Assembly: GCF_007747795.1 (NCBI RefSeq)
Contig: NZ_CP036275.1
Span: 1,502,501 to 1,566,500 of the forward strand
Length of the DNA stretch: 64,000 nucleotides
Direction of reading: 5' to 3'
Source of the DNA: Maioricimonas rarisocia
GTDB taxonomy: Bacteria; Planctomycetota; Planctomycetia; Planctomycetales; Planctomycetaceae
The position numbers and the translations under genes were made by a program. Position 1 is the stretch's first letter. Every line of letters starts with the position of its first letter. The notes below the pieces were generated by a model. That model had not been told where the DNA came from, did not search any database, and saw nothing but the letters and a program-made list of their open reading frames with translations. Below are positions 1-9,624 of this stretch, in pieces.

Positions 1-744
1 GAACGCCTGCTGCGACTCGTTCGAATACCGTGGTTTGCCGCCGTGTGGGAACCCGGTCTCCTTGAGGATCACCGGCTTGCCCGCCTGCTGCGCGAGAGCC
101 CGCGCCTGCTCGCGGGCCCACGCGGCCGCTGCTGCTGCGTCCAGATCCGGCTGGTCGAACACCGGGTGGATGTTGGGCGCCACGAAATCGCCGAACTGAT
201 GCACGAACTTATCCCGGCTGCGTTCCAGCGGCTCGCTGGTCCCGATCGGGATCGATCTGTGCAACTGCTTGCGAACCCGGTCTCCCGCAATCGTCAGGTC
301 TTCCCGTTCGTAGCGGCCGAAGGTAATCCCTTCGTTTCCTACGATCACGCCGAGGTCGAACTGATCTTTCCAGAAGTTCGCTTCGCGGGCGCAGCCGTCC
401 ACTTCGGCGGAGGACTTAAGATCCCAGATCGCCAGCAGGACGACGCGATAGTCGAGATCCTTCGCGACCGCCATGATGCGGGGCGTGCAGGCCTCATGGT
501 AGCCATAGAGCACCAGCCCGTCGAAAGCCGGTCGGAGGGCTTCGAGATCGGCCCGGATCGAACTGGTGGGAAGCGCCCGCTGGTTCGCTTCGTTGCGGGG
601 ATCGAGCTGCGAGGGAGTGTAGGCAATCAGCCGCGGCGGATCGTCCGACGTGAGGGTCCTGAACAGTGGGAACTGATCATCGGCCGCCGTGCAGTCGACG
701 GCGGCCACGGCCAGGAGCAACAGTGCAGCGAGCGCGGTTCTCAT
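1..744 (-). CDS. Secreted GH17-like glycoside hydrolase (3' end cut by window edge)
   Basis: The frame is open from an ATG at 744 down to the first base of the window, giving 248 residues without the C terminus. Residues 1-20 form a signal peptide (hydrophobic core ALAALLLLAVAAV), so the enzyme is exported. The VGNE motif at about 135-138 matches the acid/base motif of GH17, and KETGFP at about 228-233 matches the nucleophile motif (ETGWP in the family). GH17 enzymes cleave or transglycosylate beta-1,3-glucans; the exact substrate here is inference. The frame ends in the window edge, not at a stop, so this is a partial gene and not a pseudogene. It is divergent from the glycerophosphodiesterase gene, with about 185 bp between the starts. 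Confidence 0.8.
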   Translation of the reverse strand, partial: MRTALAALLLLAVAAVDCTAADDQFPLFRTLTSDDPPRLIAYTPSQLDPRNEANQRALPTSSIRADLEALRPAFDGLVLYGYHEACTPRIMAVAKDLDYRVVLLAIWDLKSSAEVDGCAREANFWKDQFDLGVIVGNEGITFGRYEREDLTIAGDRVRKQLHRSIPIGTSEPLERSRDKFVHQFGDFVAPNIHPVFDQPDLDAAAAAAWAREQARALAQQAGKPVILKETGFPHGGKPRYSNESQQAF

Positions 745-928
745 GCGTCATCATCCCGAAGAGAGGGAGCGTGTTGATGATGTGTTCCGGAAAGGATGAC
801 GCAAAGATAGCCGGGGCATAGGACGATTGTCACGGCCGCCGTCACACGGCGGCGACTCCGACATGTCCCGTCGATCCAGTACGATGCCGGCTCCCGATCG
901 ATCAGGAACTCACAGAGAGACGACGACG

Positions 929-1771
929 ATGATGAAATTCCGTTTCGCAACGGCACTGCTGTCGATGTGCCTGCTGGCGACTCAGACCAGCGTCGGCAGC
1001 GATGATGGCGGTGTCGGGGAGTTCCTGAGCAACGGAGTCACCGCCCACCGGGGCAATTCGGGCGAGTTTCCGGAGAACACCATGCCGGCGTTTCGAAGCG
1101 GTATCGAGGTCGGGGCCGACTGGATCGAGCTGGACATCTTCCGCACACGGGACGGCCGGTTGGTTGTCGTTCACGATGCGACAACGGGCCGCGTGGGAAA
1201 CCTGGATCGCGTGGTCGCAGAGAGTACGTATGACGAACTTCTCGGCGTCGATGTGGCGACGGACTTCCGCAAGCGGACCGGGAAGTCAGTGGCGGATTGT
1301 CCTCCTCAACGGATTCCGCTTCTCGAAGACGTGCTCAAGATGGTCATTCGGCAGCGTCGCACTCGCGTCTCCATTCAACCGAAGGTGGACTGTGTGGCCG
1401 ACGCGGTGGCGCTCGTCCGCAGACTGAAGGCCGAACCATGGGTGGGTTTCAATGACGGAAACCTGGCGTACATGGCCGAGGTGAAGCGGCTGGAACCGGA
1501 GATCCCCGTCTTCTGGGATCGGGGGCCGGAGACCGATCTGGCGGCCGACGTTCGTGTCGCCCGGCAGCATGATTTCGAAGCACTTGTCCTGCGTCATGAC
1601 GGCATCACGGCCGCGAAAGTGCAGCAGATCCGACAAGCCGGTTTCGAGGTCGGAGCGTGGACCGTCAACGACCGGAACGAAATGTCGCGACTGCTCGACC
1701 TGGGCGTGCAGCGGATCTACACGGACCATCCGCGACTGCTGCTCGAGTTGCATGCGGAGCGGAGACGGTAG
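929..1771 (+). CDS. Secreted glycerophosphodiester phosphodiesterase family protein
   Basis: Hydrolyses glycerophosphodiesters to an alcohol and glycerol-3-phosphate; here exported, so it probably scavenges phosphate or glycerol. The 280-residue protein starts with a signal peptide (MMKFRFATALLSMCLLATQ). AHRGNSGEFPENT carries the catalytic HRG and the E-N-T signature, ELDIFRTRDGRLVVVHD holds the metal-binding E-x-D and the second catalytic His, and AWTVND and YTDHP near the C terminus are the family's closing motifs. The open frame extends up to 827, but the signal peptide begins at the double ATG at 929/932, preceded by a purine-rich AGAGAGA. GDPD catalytic residues appear complete. It converges on the DUF1080 gene across a palindromic hairpin. 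Confidence 0.88.
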   Translation: MMKFRFATALLSMCLLATQTSVGSDDGGVGEFLSNGVTAHRGNSGEFPENTMPAFRSGIEVGADWIELDIFRTRDGRLVVVHDATTGRVGNLDRVVAESTYDELLGVDVATDFRKRTGKSVADCPPQRIPLLEDVLKMVIRQRRTRVSIQPKVDCVADAVALVRRLKAEPWVGFNDGNLAYMAEVKRLEPEIPVFWDRGPETDLAADVRVARQHDFEALVLRHDGITAAKVQQIRQAGFEVGAWTVNDRNEMSRLLDLGVQRIYTDHPRLLLELHAERRR

Positions 1772-1824
1772 GGCAGGCTCTGCCTGGCGAGACAACGTCT
1801 GCCAGAGCCCACTCGTCGAGCGAT

Positions 1825-1852
1825 GCATGCTCGCCTTTCGGGGCGAGCATGC
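1825..1852. repeat. Palindromic repeat copy 1, between convergent genes
   Basis: Perfect 11-bp arms (GCATGCTCGCC and its complement) enclose a 6-base loop. The site lies between two convergent genes, where it could end transcription from both sides, although there is no T-run. Two related hairpins occur at 47542-47588 and 61166-61193, also in intergenic DNA. Confidence 0.75.
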
Positions 1853-1909
1853 CACTCGTCACCAGCCACCTGTCGCGTGCGTCATGCGACGCCTGGTCTG
1901 CGTGCTGCC

Positions 1910-2746
1910 TTACGGGATTTCCTTCGGCAGCGGGCGCAGTTCCAGCTTGCGGACGAACATCTCGGCACCCTCGGTCTGCAGCAGGATCTTGCCGTGGTCG
2001 GGGAAGACGTCCGTCGCCCGGTTCACGATGACGCCGTTGACGCGGTAGGTGAGTGTGTCGCCGGCGACGAAGCATTCCAGCAGCGTCCATTCCTGACCGG
2101 GGCTGTCGACATCTTTCGGGCCGCGGAATCCGATCACGTCTTTCCAGTCGGGATCACGTCCGTACCAGTTGATCCGGCCGCGGGGAAAGACTTCGGCCTT
2201 GCCGTCGGGAGACCAGACCGGTTCGCCATCCCGGTCGCGGACGATCGTACAGGTGGCCGATGCGGGGAGTGGTTCGCCGTCAGCATCTTTCGAGGGGAGA
2301 ACGAGGATATCGCCGACACCCCCTTCGATGATCTGGCACTCGACGGAGTTCATCCACGGGCCGGGCTGATCCTTCGACCCGCCGAAGTTGCCGTCCGGCC
2401 CCTGGCAGTGCAGCAGCAGTCCACCGTCGCGAGCGCGATCCTTGCGTGGCTCCCAGGTCTTCGTGCCCCAGCGGTACTCCATGACGAGGTAGTAGTTGGC
2501 GTACTCCTTGTTGGTCACAAGGCCGCCGAACCCGTCGCCGGAAATCCGCAGGATGCCATCCGACTGAAGCGTGAACACGTTGCGGGGATCTTCGTATTTC
2601 GCATCCCGCAGCCAGGTGTAGAACGCGGAGAGGTCCTTGCCGTTAAGCAGTTGAATTGTCTCCTTCGGCGTAACCGGCTCGCCGGCTGTCAACGTTGTCG
2701 AAAGGACAAGAGTCAGCAACAGGGGGAGGGGGGACTTGCGGATCAT
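1910..2746 (-). CDS. DUF1080 family secreted protein (3-keto-disaccharide hydrolase domain)
   Basis: A 278-residue exported protein with a signal peptide (KSPLPLLLTLVLSTTLTAG) and one DUF1080 domain, a concanavalin-like beta-sandwich. Seen here: LLNGKDLSAFYTWL near the start, then GGLVTNKEYANYYLVMEYRWG and the GGLLLHCQG and MNSVECQIIEGG segments, which are typical of the family. Some DUF1080 proteins hydrolyse 3-keto-glycosides; whether this one does is inference. The frame can start at 2776, but the signal peptide begins at the ATG at 2746, so that start is used; no strong ribosome binding site is visible at either. Confidence 0.85.
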   Translation of the reverse strand: MIRKSPLPLLLTLVLSTTLTAGEPVTPKETIQLLNGKDLSAFYTWLRDAKYEDPRNVFTLQSDGILRISGDGFGGLVTNKEYANYYLVMEYRWGTKTWEPRKDRARDGGLLLHCQGPDGNFGGSKDQPGPWMNSVECQIIEGGVGDILVLPSKDADGEPLPASATCTIVRDRDGEPVWSPDGKAEVFPRGRINWYGRDPDWKDVIGFRGPKDVDSPGQEWTLLECFVAGDTLTYRVNGVIVNRATDVFPDHGKILLQTEGAEMFVRKLELRPLPKEIP

Positions 2747-3034
2747 TGGTTGCAGCATCTGGCGGTGTGGCTCCATACGAGGGAGGAGAGAAGGTTCCTG
2801 GGAGAACCGGTGGGGACGCGTAAACGCATACTGATGTGATTAGAGAGGATTGGGGTGGTCACTGCAATCGGTCCGGGACGTCTTTCCCCGAAGTGAACGC
2901 GTTGCCGTACCGACGCGATGCTTCCGGGGGATTCCCGGAATCCTCAGCACGAATTCGTGTGAATCGCGGTATCCTCAATGTCGTCCGTATTCTCTCTCGA
3001 CCGACCGCACGTCCGGGAATTCAGGAGAACCGCT

Positions 3035-3619
3035 ATGCGCTCAATGTCTGTTGCTCTCGTCATGCTGCTGGTGACCCCCGCCTTTGCACAGGACTTTCCG
3101 AATCCGCAGCCGGGAGACGCGCACGAGATTCTCGCCCGTGACGCCGGCACGTGGGACTGCACGCTCCGGATGTACCTTCAGGGCCCCGACGGCGAACCGA
3201 CGGAGTACAAAGGGACGGAAGTGAATCGGCTCGTCAGCGGAGACCTGTACCTGCGAACCCGCTTCACGGCGAAGATGGGAGACCGCAAGTTCGAGGGACA
3301 CGGGCTGATGGGCTACGACCCCCGTTCCGAGAAGTACACCGGCACCTGGGTGGACAACTTCAGCGTCATCCCTTCGAGATTCTCCGGGACGTACGATGCA
3401 GAGTCAAAGACGCTGACGATCTACAACACGGTTGTCCATGACGAGAGCGGTGCGGAGTTCAAGCAGAAGCAGGTCACCGTCTGGGAAGATGATTCCCACA
3501 AGGAATTCACGATCTACCTTGTCGTCGAGTCCGATGGAAAAACCCAGGACGTCAAGCTGATGGAGATGACGGCCGTTAAAAAGCCGAAGGCGAAGAAGAC
3601 GAAATCCGTCGAAGAGTAG
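3035..3619 (+). CDS. DUF1579 family exported protein
   Basis: A 194-residue protein with a clear signal peptide (MRSMSVALVMLLVTPAFAQ). The rest matches the DUF1579 pattern: an N-terminal helix with DAGTWDCTLRMYL, then alternating strands including GLMGYDPRSEKYTGTWVDN and SRFSGTYDAESKTLTIYNT. The C terminus is lysine-rich (KKPKAKKTKSVEE). The start at 3035 is preceded by AGGAG with suitable spacing; upstream in-frame ATGs lack one. DUF1579 has no established activity. It stands alone and ends 10 bp before the convergent multiheme cytochrome gene. Confidence 0.8.
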   Translation: MRSMSVALVMLLVTPAFAQDFPNPQPGDAHEILARDAGTWDCTLRMYLQGPDGEPTEYKGTEVNRLVSGDLYLRTRFTAKMGDRKFEGHGLMGYDPRSEKYTGTWVDNFSVIPSRFSGTYDAESKTLTIYNTVVHDESGAEFKQKQVTVWEDDSHKEFTIYLVVESDGKTQDVKLMEMTAVKKPKAKKTKSVEE

Positions 3620-3629
3620 CTGCCCGAAG

Positions 3630-6188
3630 TCATGGTTTCCTGCCGGCTGCAAGTCGCCGGGCAGCGCGAGCCGCCTTGCGAGCCTTTCGGCGGCGGAGGG
3701 CATAGGTGCCACCGAGCAGCATGCCGGGCACGACGAAGATGGCTGTCGCCTGCACCCAGGCCGACAGCAGCGTGATCTTGTTGACCAGGCGAAAGTGCTC
3801 GCTGTTCGAGTGGGGCAACTGGCCGGAGTACTTGGCGACGTGGTGCAGCAGGCTGGTGGCGAGTGACTCTTCCGGCATCTCCTTGTGACAGGCGATGCAG
3901 GTTCCTTCGCGGCTCATGCGGGCCCGCTCCTCGTTGTTGAGGGCTCGCGAGAGCTGGAAGTGATGCCCGACCGTCATCAGCTGCTGCCCGTCTTCGTCGA
4001 CGATCCGCGACCAGTCGTTCTCCAGTCCGTCGATCCCTTCCATCTGCGGCCGGGTGCGTTTCGGGAGCAGTTCCTTGTCGGCCGTTTCGAGGTCGACGAA
4101 GGTCGTTTCGTTCCAGGGACGGGTCAGCTTGCCGCCTCCCACTCCGTAGCCGAGTGCCTTGTCCGACGCGTGACATGATTCGCAGCTGCGGGCGTCTTTG
4201 GTGATCGTATGCGGCTGCGTCGGGCTCATGTCGATGGCGAGTTGTCCCTCGTCGCCGGCTCCCTCGCTTCCCGCTGCGGTCCGGAAGATGTGATTGAGCA
4301 GGATCGGTTTGCCATCCGGTCCGATGATCGTCACCGATGGCTGGCAGCCGGGAGCGAGCGGCGTGATTCGTCCTTCGCCGTTGACCCCCAGCATCGGTTC
4401 TTCCCACCGCAGGTACGACCGCTGCTCGGAGACCTTGCCGGGGATGATCGTGTCGTAGTCGGATTCCCCCCGGTCGGCAGCATGCTCGGGCTGCTGGTGG
4501 CGGCGTCCGGCGGCGACCCAGTCGAAGTTGGACTTCGAGGTCTCGGCGATGCGGCTGAGATCCGACGTCGGTTCACACTCCGGGCATTCGTCCTTGCGCG
4601 AATAGTCGATCTTCACGTGGCAGCCGTAGCACTGCGGCGTCCAGGATGAATGGCAGCTGTAGCACTCCATGCGCTCGAGATGGCTGGCGATCTGCCCCAT
4701 CGCCAGCTTTCCCTTGACGCTCAGTTGGCCGGTGTCGTGCAGCATTTTGAGCGGCTTCATCCGCAGATCCTTGCCGCCGGCCGTATGCACGACGATCTCG
4801 TCGCCGTCACGCACGACGTTGCCGTACGGATTGCCGCGAGCGGTCAGCAGATAGCCATCCTGCTTGTCGTAGATGGTTCCCTGCAGCGTGTGATCTCCCG
4901 GTTTGTCGGCGGTGCCGCGGGCCGGACCGGTGGCGACTTTCTCGGCGAACTCGTCCATGTACCCGAGCGGCAACTCCCACGGATAGCGGTCCGGAGTGCC
5001 GTGGCAGTCAGAGCACTCGATCTGGACAGCGGCCAGGTTGGCGGCAGCCAGAAACCCGTCACTGTGCACGTCGATCGAGGTGTGGCAGTCCTGACAGGTC
5101 ATCCCCTTCTGGTAGTGGATGTCCTGCTGCATCGCGATGTAGTGCTTGGTGTGCAGGGCCGGCTGGTCGGATCCGTCGGCGGCGAATGGGGAGTGATAGG
5201 GGGACTCCATCAGTCCCTGGAATGAAACGCCGATCCGCTTGCCGCGGTCGTGGCAGGTCGTGCAGGTCTCGACCGGAATGCCGCTGTACGTCTTGTCGTG
5301 GACGGTCACCTTCGCTTCACGCGTCCCCTGAATGGAATGCACGAGCATGTGTCCCGGCTCATCGCGGGGTACGGTCGGATCGTCCCCTTCGTAGAATCCT
5401 TCGTTGCTGTAAGGGACATGGCAGGAGGAGCAGCCCATGCCACGAAAGTCGCCGCGAACCTGCCGTCCCTTCACCCCGTGATGACACCGCTGGCATTCCT
5501 GGCGGATGTAGGTGAACGCGGCCAGCGTAGGATCTTCGTTGAGGCGATCGACCTCGCCGAACTGCAGAGCATCGGGGAGCGGCTCATGGCGGTCGACGAA
5601 GACGTTCGGTTCGAGCTTCCGGAGTGTCTCCATGTAGCGGCGGTATTCGTCGGTTCCCAGTCGCTGGTCGGGATCGGTCGGATTCTCGACGGCGTAATTG
5701 GCCCAGCGATGTTCGTAGCCGGTGAGCGCTCCGAACGCCCAGCAGACTCCCTGAATCTTTCCTGCCTCGGTCATCATCAGGCTTCGCCACTGCACTTCGA
5801 CGTGCTGGGGATGACATTGTCCGCAGGTGTGTTCATTGATCCACGGGCTGCCGGGATCGGGATAGAAGCGGGGAGGTGCGTGCGGATCCTGGTCGTCGTC
5901 GAGGCCGGCGTGGGCCAGTTCCTTGTCGGCAGCATCCGGGTTGCCGCCATGGCAGACGATACAGCCGGCCGGATCTCCCAAGGCGGCGCCGCGGTCCATG
6001 ATCTGCTGAAGCATGCCCGAACCGGGCTCGCGGATCAGTTCGATGTCCGCATGACATTTCATGCAGCCAGATTCGAGTGCCTGCGGGAAGTGATCGACGA
6101 GGCGATCGGCCGCCCGGGCGGGGAGGGCCGTTAGGAACTGGAATGTCAGTCCGGTCAGGATCAGGCCCGTGTATCGCAGGGACATCAT
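3630..6188 (-). CDS. Dodecaheme c-type cytochrome, membrane-anchored
   Basis: An 852-residue exported protein with a signal peptide (residues about 1-26, ending PARAA), twelve CXXCH heme sites and one C-terminal membrane helix (about 807-830) followed by an Arg/Lys-rich tail. Heme sites are near residues 42, 76, 122, 232, 253, 309, 365, 392, 509, 520, 669 and 764. A thirteenth site near 535 reads CPECE, without the His, so it cannot bind heme in the usual way. The layout suggests an outward-facing electron carrier anchored in a membrane. No dedicated partner gene is adjacent, so donor and acceptor are unknown. GGAGG lies just before the double ATG at 6188/6185. Confidence 0.9.
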   Translation of the reverse strand: MMSLRYTGLILTGLTFQFLTALPARAADRLVDHFPQALESGCMKCHADIELIREPGSGMLQQIMDRGAALGDPAGCIVCHGGNPDAADKELAHAGLDDDQDPHAPPRFYPDPGSPWINEHTCGQCHPQHVEVQWRSLMMTEAGKIQGVCWAFGALTGYEHRWANYAVENPTDPDQRLGTDEYRRYMETLRKLEPNVFVDRHEPLPDALQFGEVDRLNEDPTLAAFTYIRQECQRCHHGVKGRQVRGDFRGMGCSSCHVPYSNEGFYEGDDPTVPRDEPGHMLVHSIQGTREAKVTVHDKTYSGIPVETCTTCHDRGKRIGVSFQGLMESPYHSPFAADGSDQPALHTKHYIAMQQDIHYQKGMTCQDCHTSIDVHSDGFLAAANLAAVQIECSDCHGTPDRYPWELPLGYMDEFAEKVATGPARGTADKPGDHTLQGTIYDKQDGYLLTARGNPYGNVVRDGDEIVVHTAGGKDLRMKPLKMLHDTGQLSVKGKLAMGQIASHLERMECYSCHSSWTPQCYGCHVKIDYSRKDECPECEPTSDLSRIAETSKSNFDWVAAGRRHQQPEHAADRGESDYDTIIPGKVSEQRSYLRWEEPMLGVNGEGRITPLAPGCQPSVTIIGPDGKPILLNHIFRTAAGSEGAGDEGQLAIDMSPTQPHTITKDARSCESCHASDKALGYGVGGGKLTRPWNETTFVDLETADKELLPKRTRPQMEGIDGLENDWSRIVDEDGQQLMTVGHHFQLSRALNNEERARMSREGTCIACHKEMPEESLATSLLHHVAKYSGQLPHSNSEHFRLVNKITLLSAWVQATAIFVVPGMLLGGTYALRRRKARKAARAARRLAAGRKP

Positions 6189-6420
6189 GCCCTCCGTTGG
6201 CGTGTCGGCGGGGGCCGTGCTGCTTCGCCGGGGCCCGAGGGGAACTCCCCGTCCGGTCGTTCGGGAGCGCCTCCGCGTCCGCCGTCAGCGCGAGCAGTTG
6301 GGCGCAAAGGCTCGGGATGTTACGGGACGTGGCAGAAGCGATCAACCTGCGATGGGCTGCGAGGTCTGGCGAAGCTGGGATCGGCCGCTCCCTGCGAAGA
6401 ATCGGGGGAGCGGGAACGGC

Positions 6421-9400
6421 TCACCTGGCCGACTCGGCATCTTCGGAGGCCTGCAGACGCAACCGTTGCTTGCGTCGCTGGCGTGCCTCGCGAAGCTCCT
6501 CGAGACTCGTCTCCGCCGTCAGCTTCCGGATGAGTCCGACCAGGCGGGCCGGCTCGATGGGCTTGGAGAGATAGTCGTCGCAACCGACATCCAGGCAACG
6601 TTCGCGGTCCCCCCGCATGGCGTCGGCGGTGAGGGCGATCATCGGAAGTTCGCACCCCCGTGCCCGCAGTTCGGAGACCGCGGTGTACCCGTCGACGTTG
6701 GGCATCTGCATGTCCATGACGATCAGATCGAAAGGCTGGCCGTCGGTTTCAGACTGCAGGACCGCGTCAATGCCCTGACCTCCGTCTTCGGCAGTCATTA
6801 CCGAAGCGCCCGCTTCTTCGAGGAAGTGCTGGGCCACGTGGCGGACGTCGCGGCGGTCGTCGACGAGCAGAACGCGGCAGTGCAGGCGGGGCAGGGGAGG
6901 TCGTTCGGTTTCGTCCGTACGAGCCTGATCGATCTCGAAATCGACCATGTCGACGTCGTCGAGGGGGCCGGCCGGCAGGGTGAGATAGAACGTCGTTCCC
7001 TTTTCCGGCTCGCTCTCGAGGTCGAGTTGTCCGCCGAGCAGGTCGGTCAGCCGCCGACTGATGGTCAGCCCCAGCCCCGTGCCGCCGAACTGTCGCGTGA
7101 CAGAACTGTCCGCCTGGGAGAACGGCTGATACAGCCTCTCGATCTTCTCCGGTGCGATGCCGATGCCGGTGTCTTCGACGGCGAACTGGATGCTGGGACC
7201 ATTGCTGTCGGAGAGCAGGGTGACGCGAACGTGGACGTGTCCTTCGTCGGTGAACTTGATCGCGTTCCCCACCAGGTTGATCAGGATCTGTTTGAGGCGT
7301 TTGGCGTCGGTGGTGAGTGTGGCCGGGATCTTCCCTTCGGTCCGCACACGAAAGTCGAGTCCATCCTTCTCGTCGACGCGGACGCGCATGAGTGAGTCGA
7401 GATCGGCGAGCAGGTGCGGAAGATCACACTTCTCGCGTTCGATGTCCATTTTGCCGGCCTCGATCCGTGAGAGGTCGAGGATGTCGTTGATCAACTCGAG
7501 CAGATGCGTCCCGTTGCGCTTGATCGTCGCCACACATTGCCGATTGTCCGGATCATCGAGATGCGTGAGCAGCATGTCGGCGTAGCCGAGAATGGCCGCC
7601 ATCGGCGTGCGGATCTCGTGGCTCATGTTGGCGAGGAACTCGCTCTTTGCGAGGTTGGCGCGCTGGGCCCGCTGCTCGCTTTCGCGGAGGGCCCGTTCGA
7701 CCTGCCGCAGTTCGGTGGTGTCAAAGAAATAGCAGACGACCCCATACTGGCCGTCCGGCAGCGTGACGCGATGGACCTGCCATTCGTACGACTCGACTTC
7801 GTCGACATCGATGCGCTGTTCGGTGAGGCTGGGCGCAACGTACGGCTCGCCGGTTTCGAGCGTGTGGCGAAAGATGGCGACCGTCTCACTGGCGAAGGGA
7901 TCGGGCCAGAGAGTGTGCATGACCTCCGCAAAATCCCGGCCGATCAGGGGCCGCACGTTGCGAAACGCCACCTGGGCGCCGACGCTGACCTGATAGACAC
8001 GGAACTGCGAATCGATGACATAGATACCGAACGGTGATCCTTCCACAAGGCGGGCAAAGGTTTCGGCATTGCGACGCAGTGCCAGCTCCGTCCGCTTGCG
8101 TTCGGTGACGTCAGTGCCGTTCGCGCAGAGGAAGACGACGGTTCCCTCTTTGTCCCGAATGGGGAGGATCGCCATGTCGACGATGTGTTCGGAGCCGTCC
8201 GCCCACCAGTACGGCACCTCTGCCCGCCAGGTTTCGCCGCGGGCCGCCTGCTGGATGGCGCTGCGAACGATCTGCTGCGACTCCTCTGTCGCGCTCCACC
8301 AGCCGGTTTCCCAGAAGGGGCGTCCGATGACGTCCTCGAAACGGAATCCGCACATTTCCAGAGCGAGTGTATTCACCTCGGTGAGCCGGCCGTCGACGCT
8401 CAGCATCCCGACGAAGATGGAGGACTGCTCGAAGATCGCGCGAAACTTGGCGTTGGCGGCGTCCGATTCGCTCCGTAGCTTCGACTCGGCCAGTTGTGCC
8501 TCTTTCCGCTCGGTCACGTCGAGCATGACGCCCGACATCTGCCTCGGATTGCCTCGCTCCTCCGGCTCGAAGCGTCCACGTGCCGAGATCCAGCGGATCG
8601 TCCCATCGGGCAACTTCACACGGAATTCAGCCTGGTAGTCGTTGCCGGTCTTCAAGGATTCCTGGATGCGCTCTCGAATGATCAGGAGGTCTTCTTCGGG
8701 AAGGGCCTTGCGAAACGCTTCGGCCGGAACGCCGACAGTGGCGGCCTGTTCGGTGTCGATGGAAAAGAGGTTTGAGAGCGTCTCGTCGGTCCAGACGCGG
8801 TCGGACTCGAGGTCCCACAACCAGGTGCCGGTCAGTCCCGCTTCCAGCGCGCGCTTGAGTCGTGCCTGCGTCTGGCGGACGGTCTGCTCGGCCTCTCTGC
8901 GTTCGGTGATGTCGCGAAATACGAACAGGCACCCGCCGGTGCGGTCTTCCTTGACGCGGATCGGCCCAATGGTCAGCTCGACCGATCGTTCGGTCCCGTC
9001 CCGAGCGATCAGCAGCGTGCGGTCCCCAGGCAGCGAGACATGGGCGAGAGTTGCTTCCTCGAGCGAGATTTCGATCGGCTCGCGAGTTACGGCATCGACC
9101 AGTGAAACGACCGATTGTACGGGCCGGCCGAACGCTTCGGTCTCCGGTATGCCGATCAGCGACGCGGCCAGTGGATTCATGCCGGTCACGCGCCACTGAC
9201 CATCCGTTGTCAGGACGGCATCTCCGACGCTGTCGACGGTCATTCGCAGCAGTTCGTCGCTACGACGCCGACGGGCTGCCAGTGACAGGTTACGTGTACA
9301 CAGCAGGGCGGTCAGCCAGATGGCCAGGATGGCAATCGAGCGGTTGGACAGGATCTTGGCCTGCGATTCGGTCCCGGGGGACAACTGAAGACCGATGACG

Positions 9401-9624
9401 GTCAGGACCGAACAGAGGGCAGCAGCGATCCAGATCCAGCTGTACCGCCGCGAGGCGTGAACCAGCCAGACGACGAAGGCGTAGCAAACGGCGACGCCTA
9501 CGCCGAGTTCCACGAGGGAATCGACGATCAGAATGCTGATGGCGAAAACGGCTGCCAGAGCGGCGGTGACGCCGGGGTGATCCAGGATTCGCTGGACACG
9601 TTCGTTGTTGTGGCCGGGCCCCAT
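6421..9624 (-). CDS. Membrane hybrid sensor histidine kinase with four PAS domains and a receiver
   Basis: A 1067-residue kinase. Residues 1-110 hold several membrane helices. Four PAS/PAC modules follow to about residue 640, three of them closed by the D-[IV]-TER motif. The HisKA domain has NMSHEIRTPM with the phosphorylated His, and the ATPase domain has the N box NLVGNAIKFT and the G boxes DTGIGIAPEKI and GGTGLGLTISRRL. The C-terminal receiver has RVLLVDDRRD, the acceptor in VMDMQMPNVDG and the conserved Lys in LSKPI. There is no DNA-binding output, so the receiver probably passes phosphate to an unlinked protein. GGAG lies five bases before the ATG. No stimulus can be named from the sequence. 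Confidence 0.92.
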   Translation of the reverse strand: MGPGHNNERVQRILDHPGVTAALAAVFAISILIVDSLVELGVGVAVCYAFVVWLVHASRRYSWIWIAAALCSVLTVIGLQLSPGTESQAKILSNRSIAILAIWLTALLCTRNLSLAARRRRSDELLRMTVDSVGDAVLTTDGQWRVTGMNPLAASLIGIPETEAFGRPVQSVVSLVDAVTREPIEISLEEATLAHVSLPGDRTLLIARDGTERSVELTIGPIRVKEDRTGGCLFVFRDITERREAEQTVRQTQARLKRALEAGLTGTWLWDLESDRVWTDETLSNLFSIDTEQAATVGVPAEAFRKALPEEDLLIIRERIQESLKTGNDYQAEFRVKLPDGTIRWISARGRFEPEERGNPRQMSGVMLDVTERKEAQLAESKLRSESDAANAKFRAIFEQSSIFVGMLSVDGRLTEVNTLALEMCGFRFEDVIGRPFWETGWWSATEESQQIVRSAIQQAARGETWRAEVPYWWADGSEHIVDMAILPIRDKEGTVVFLCANGTDVTERKRTELALRRNAETFARLVEGSPFGIYVIDSQFRVYQVSVGAQVAFRNVRPLIGRDFAEVMHTLWPDPFASETVAIFRHTLETGEPYVAPSLTEQRIDVDEVESYEWQVHRVTLPDGQYGVVCYFFDTTELRQVERALRESEQRAQRANLAKSEFLANMSHEIRTPMAAILGYADMLLTHLDDPDNRQCVATIKRNGTHLLELINDILDLSRIEAGKMDIEREKCDLPHLLADLDSLMRVRVDEKDGLDFRVRTEGKIPATLTTDAKRLKQILINLVGNAIKFTDEGHVHVRVTLLSDSNGPSIQFAVEDTGIGIAPEKIERLYQPFSQADSSVTRQFGGTGLGLTISRRLTDLLGGQLDLESEPEKGTTFYLTLPAGPLDDVDMVDFEIDQARTDETERPPLPRLHCRVLLVDDRRDVRHVAQHFLEEAGASVMTAEDGGQGIDAVLQSETDGQPFDLIVMDMQMPNVDGYTAVSELRARGCELPMIALTADAMRGDRERCLDVGCDDYLSKPIEPARLVGLIRKLTAETSLEELREARQRRKQRLRLQASEDAESAR

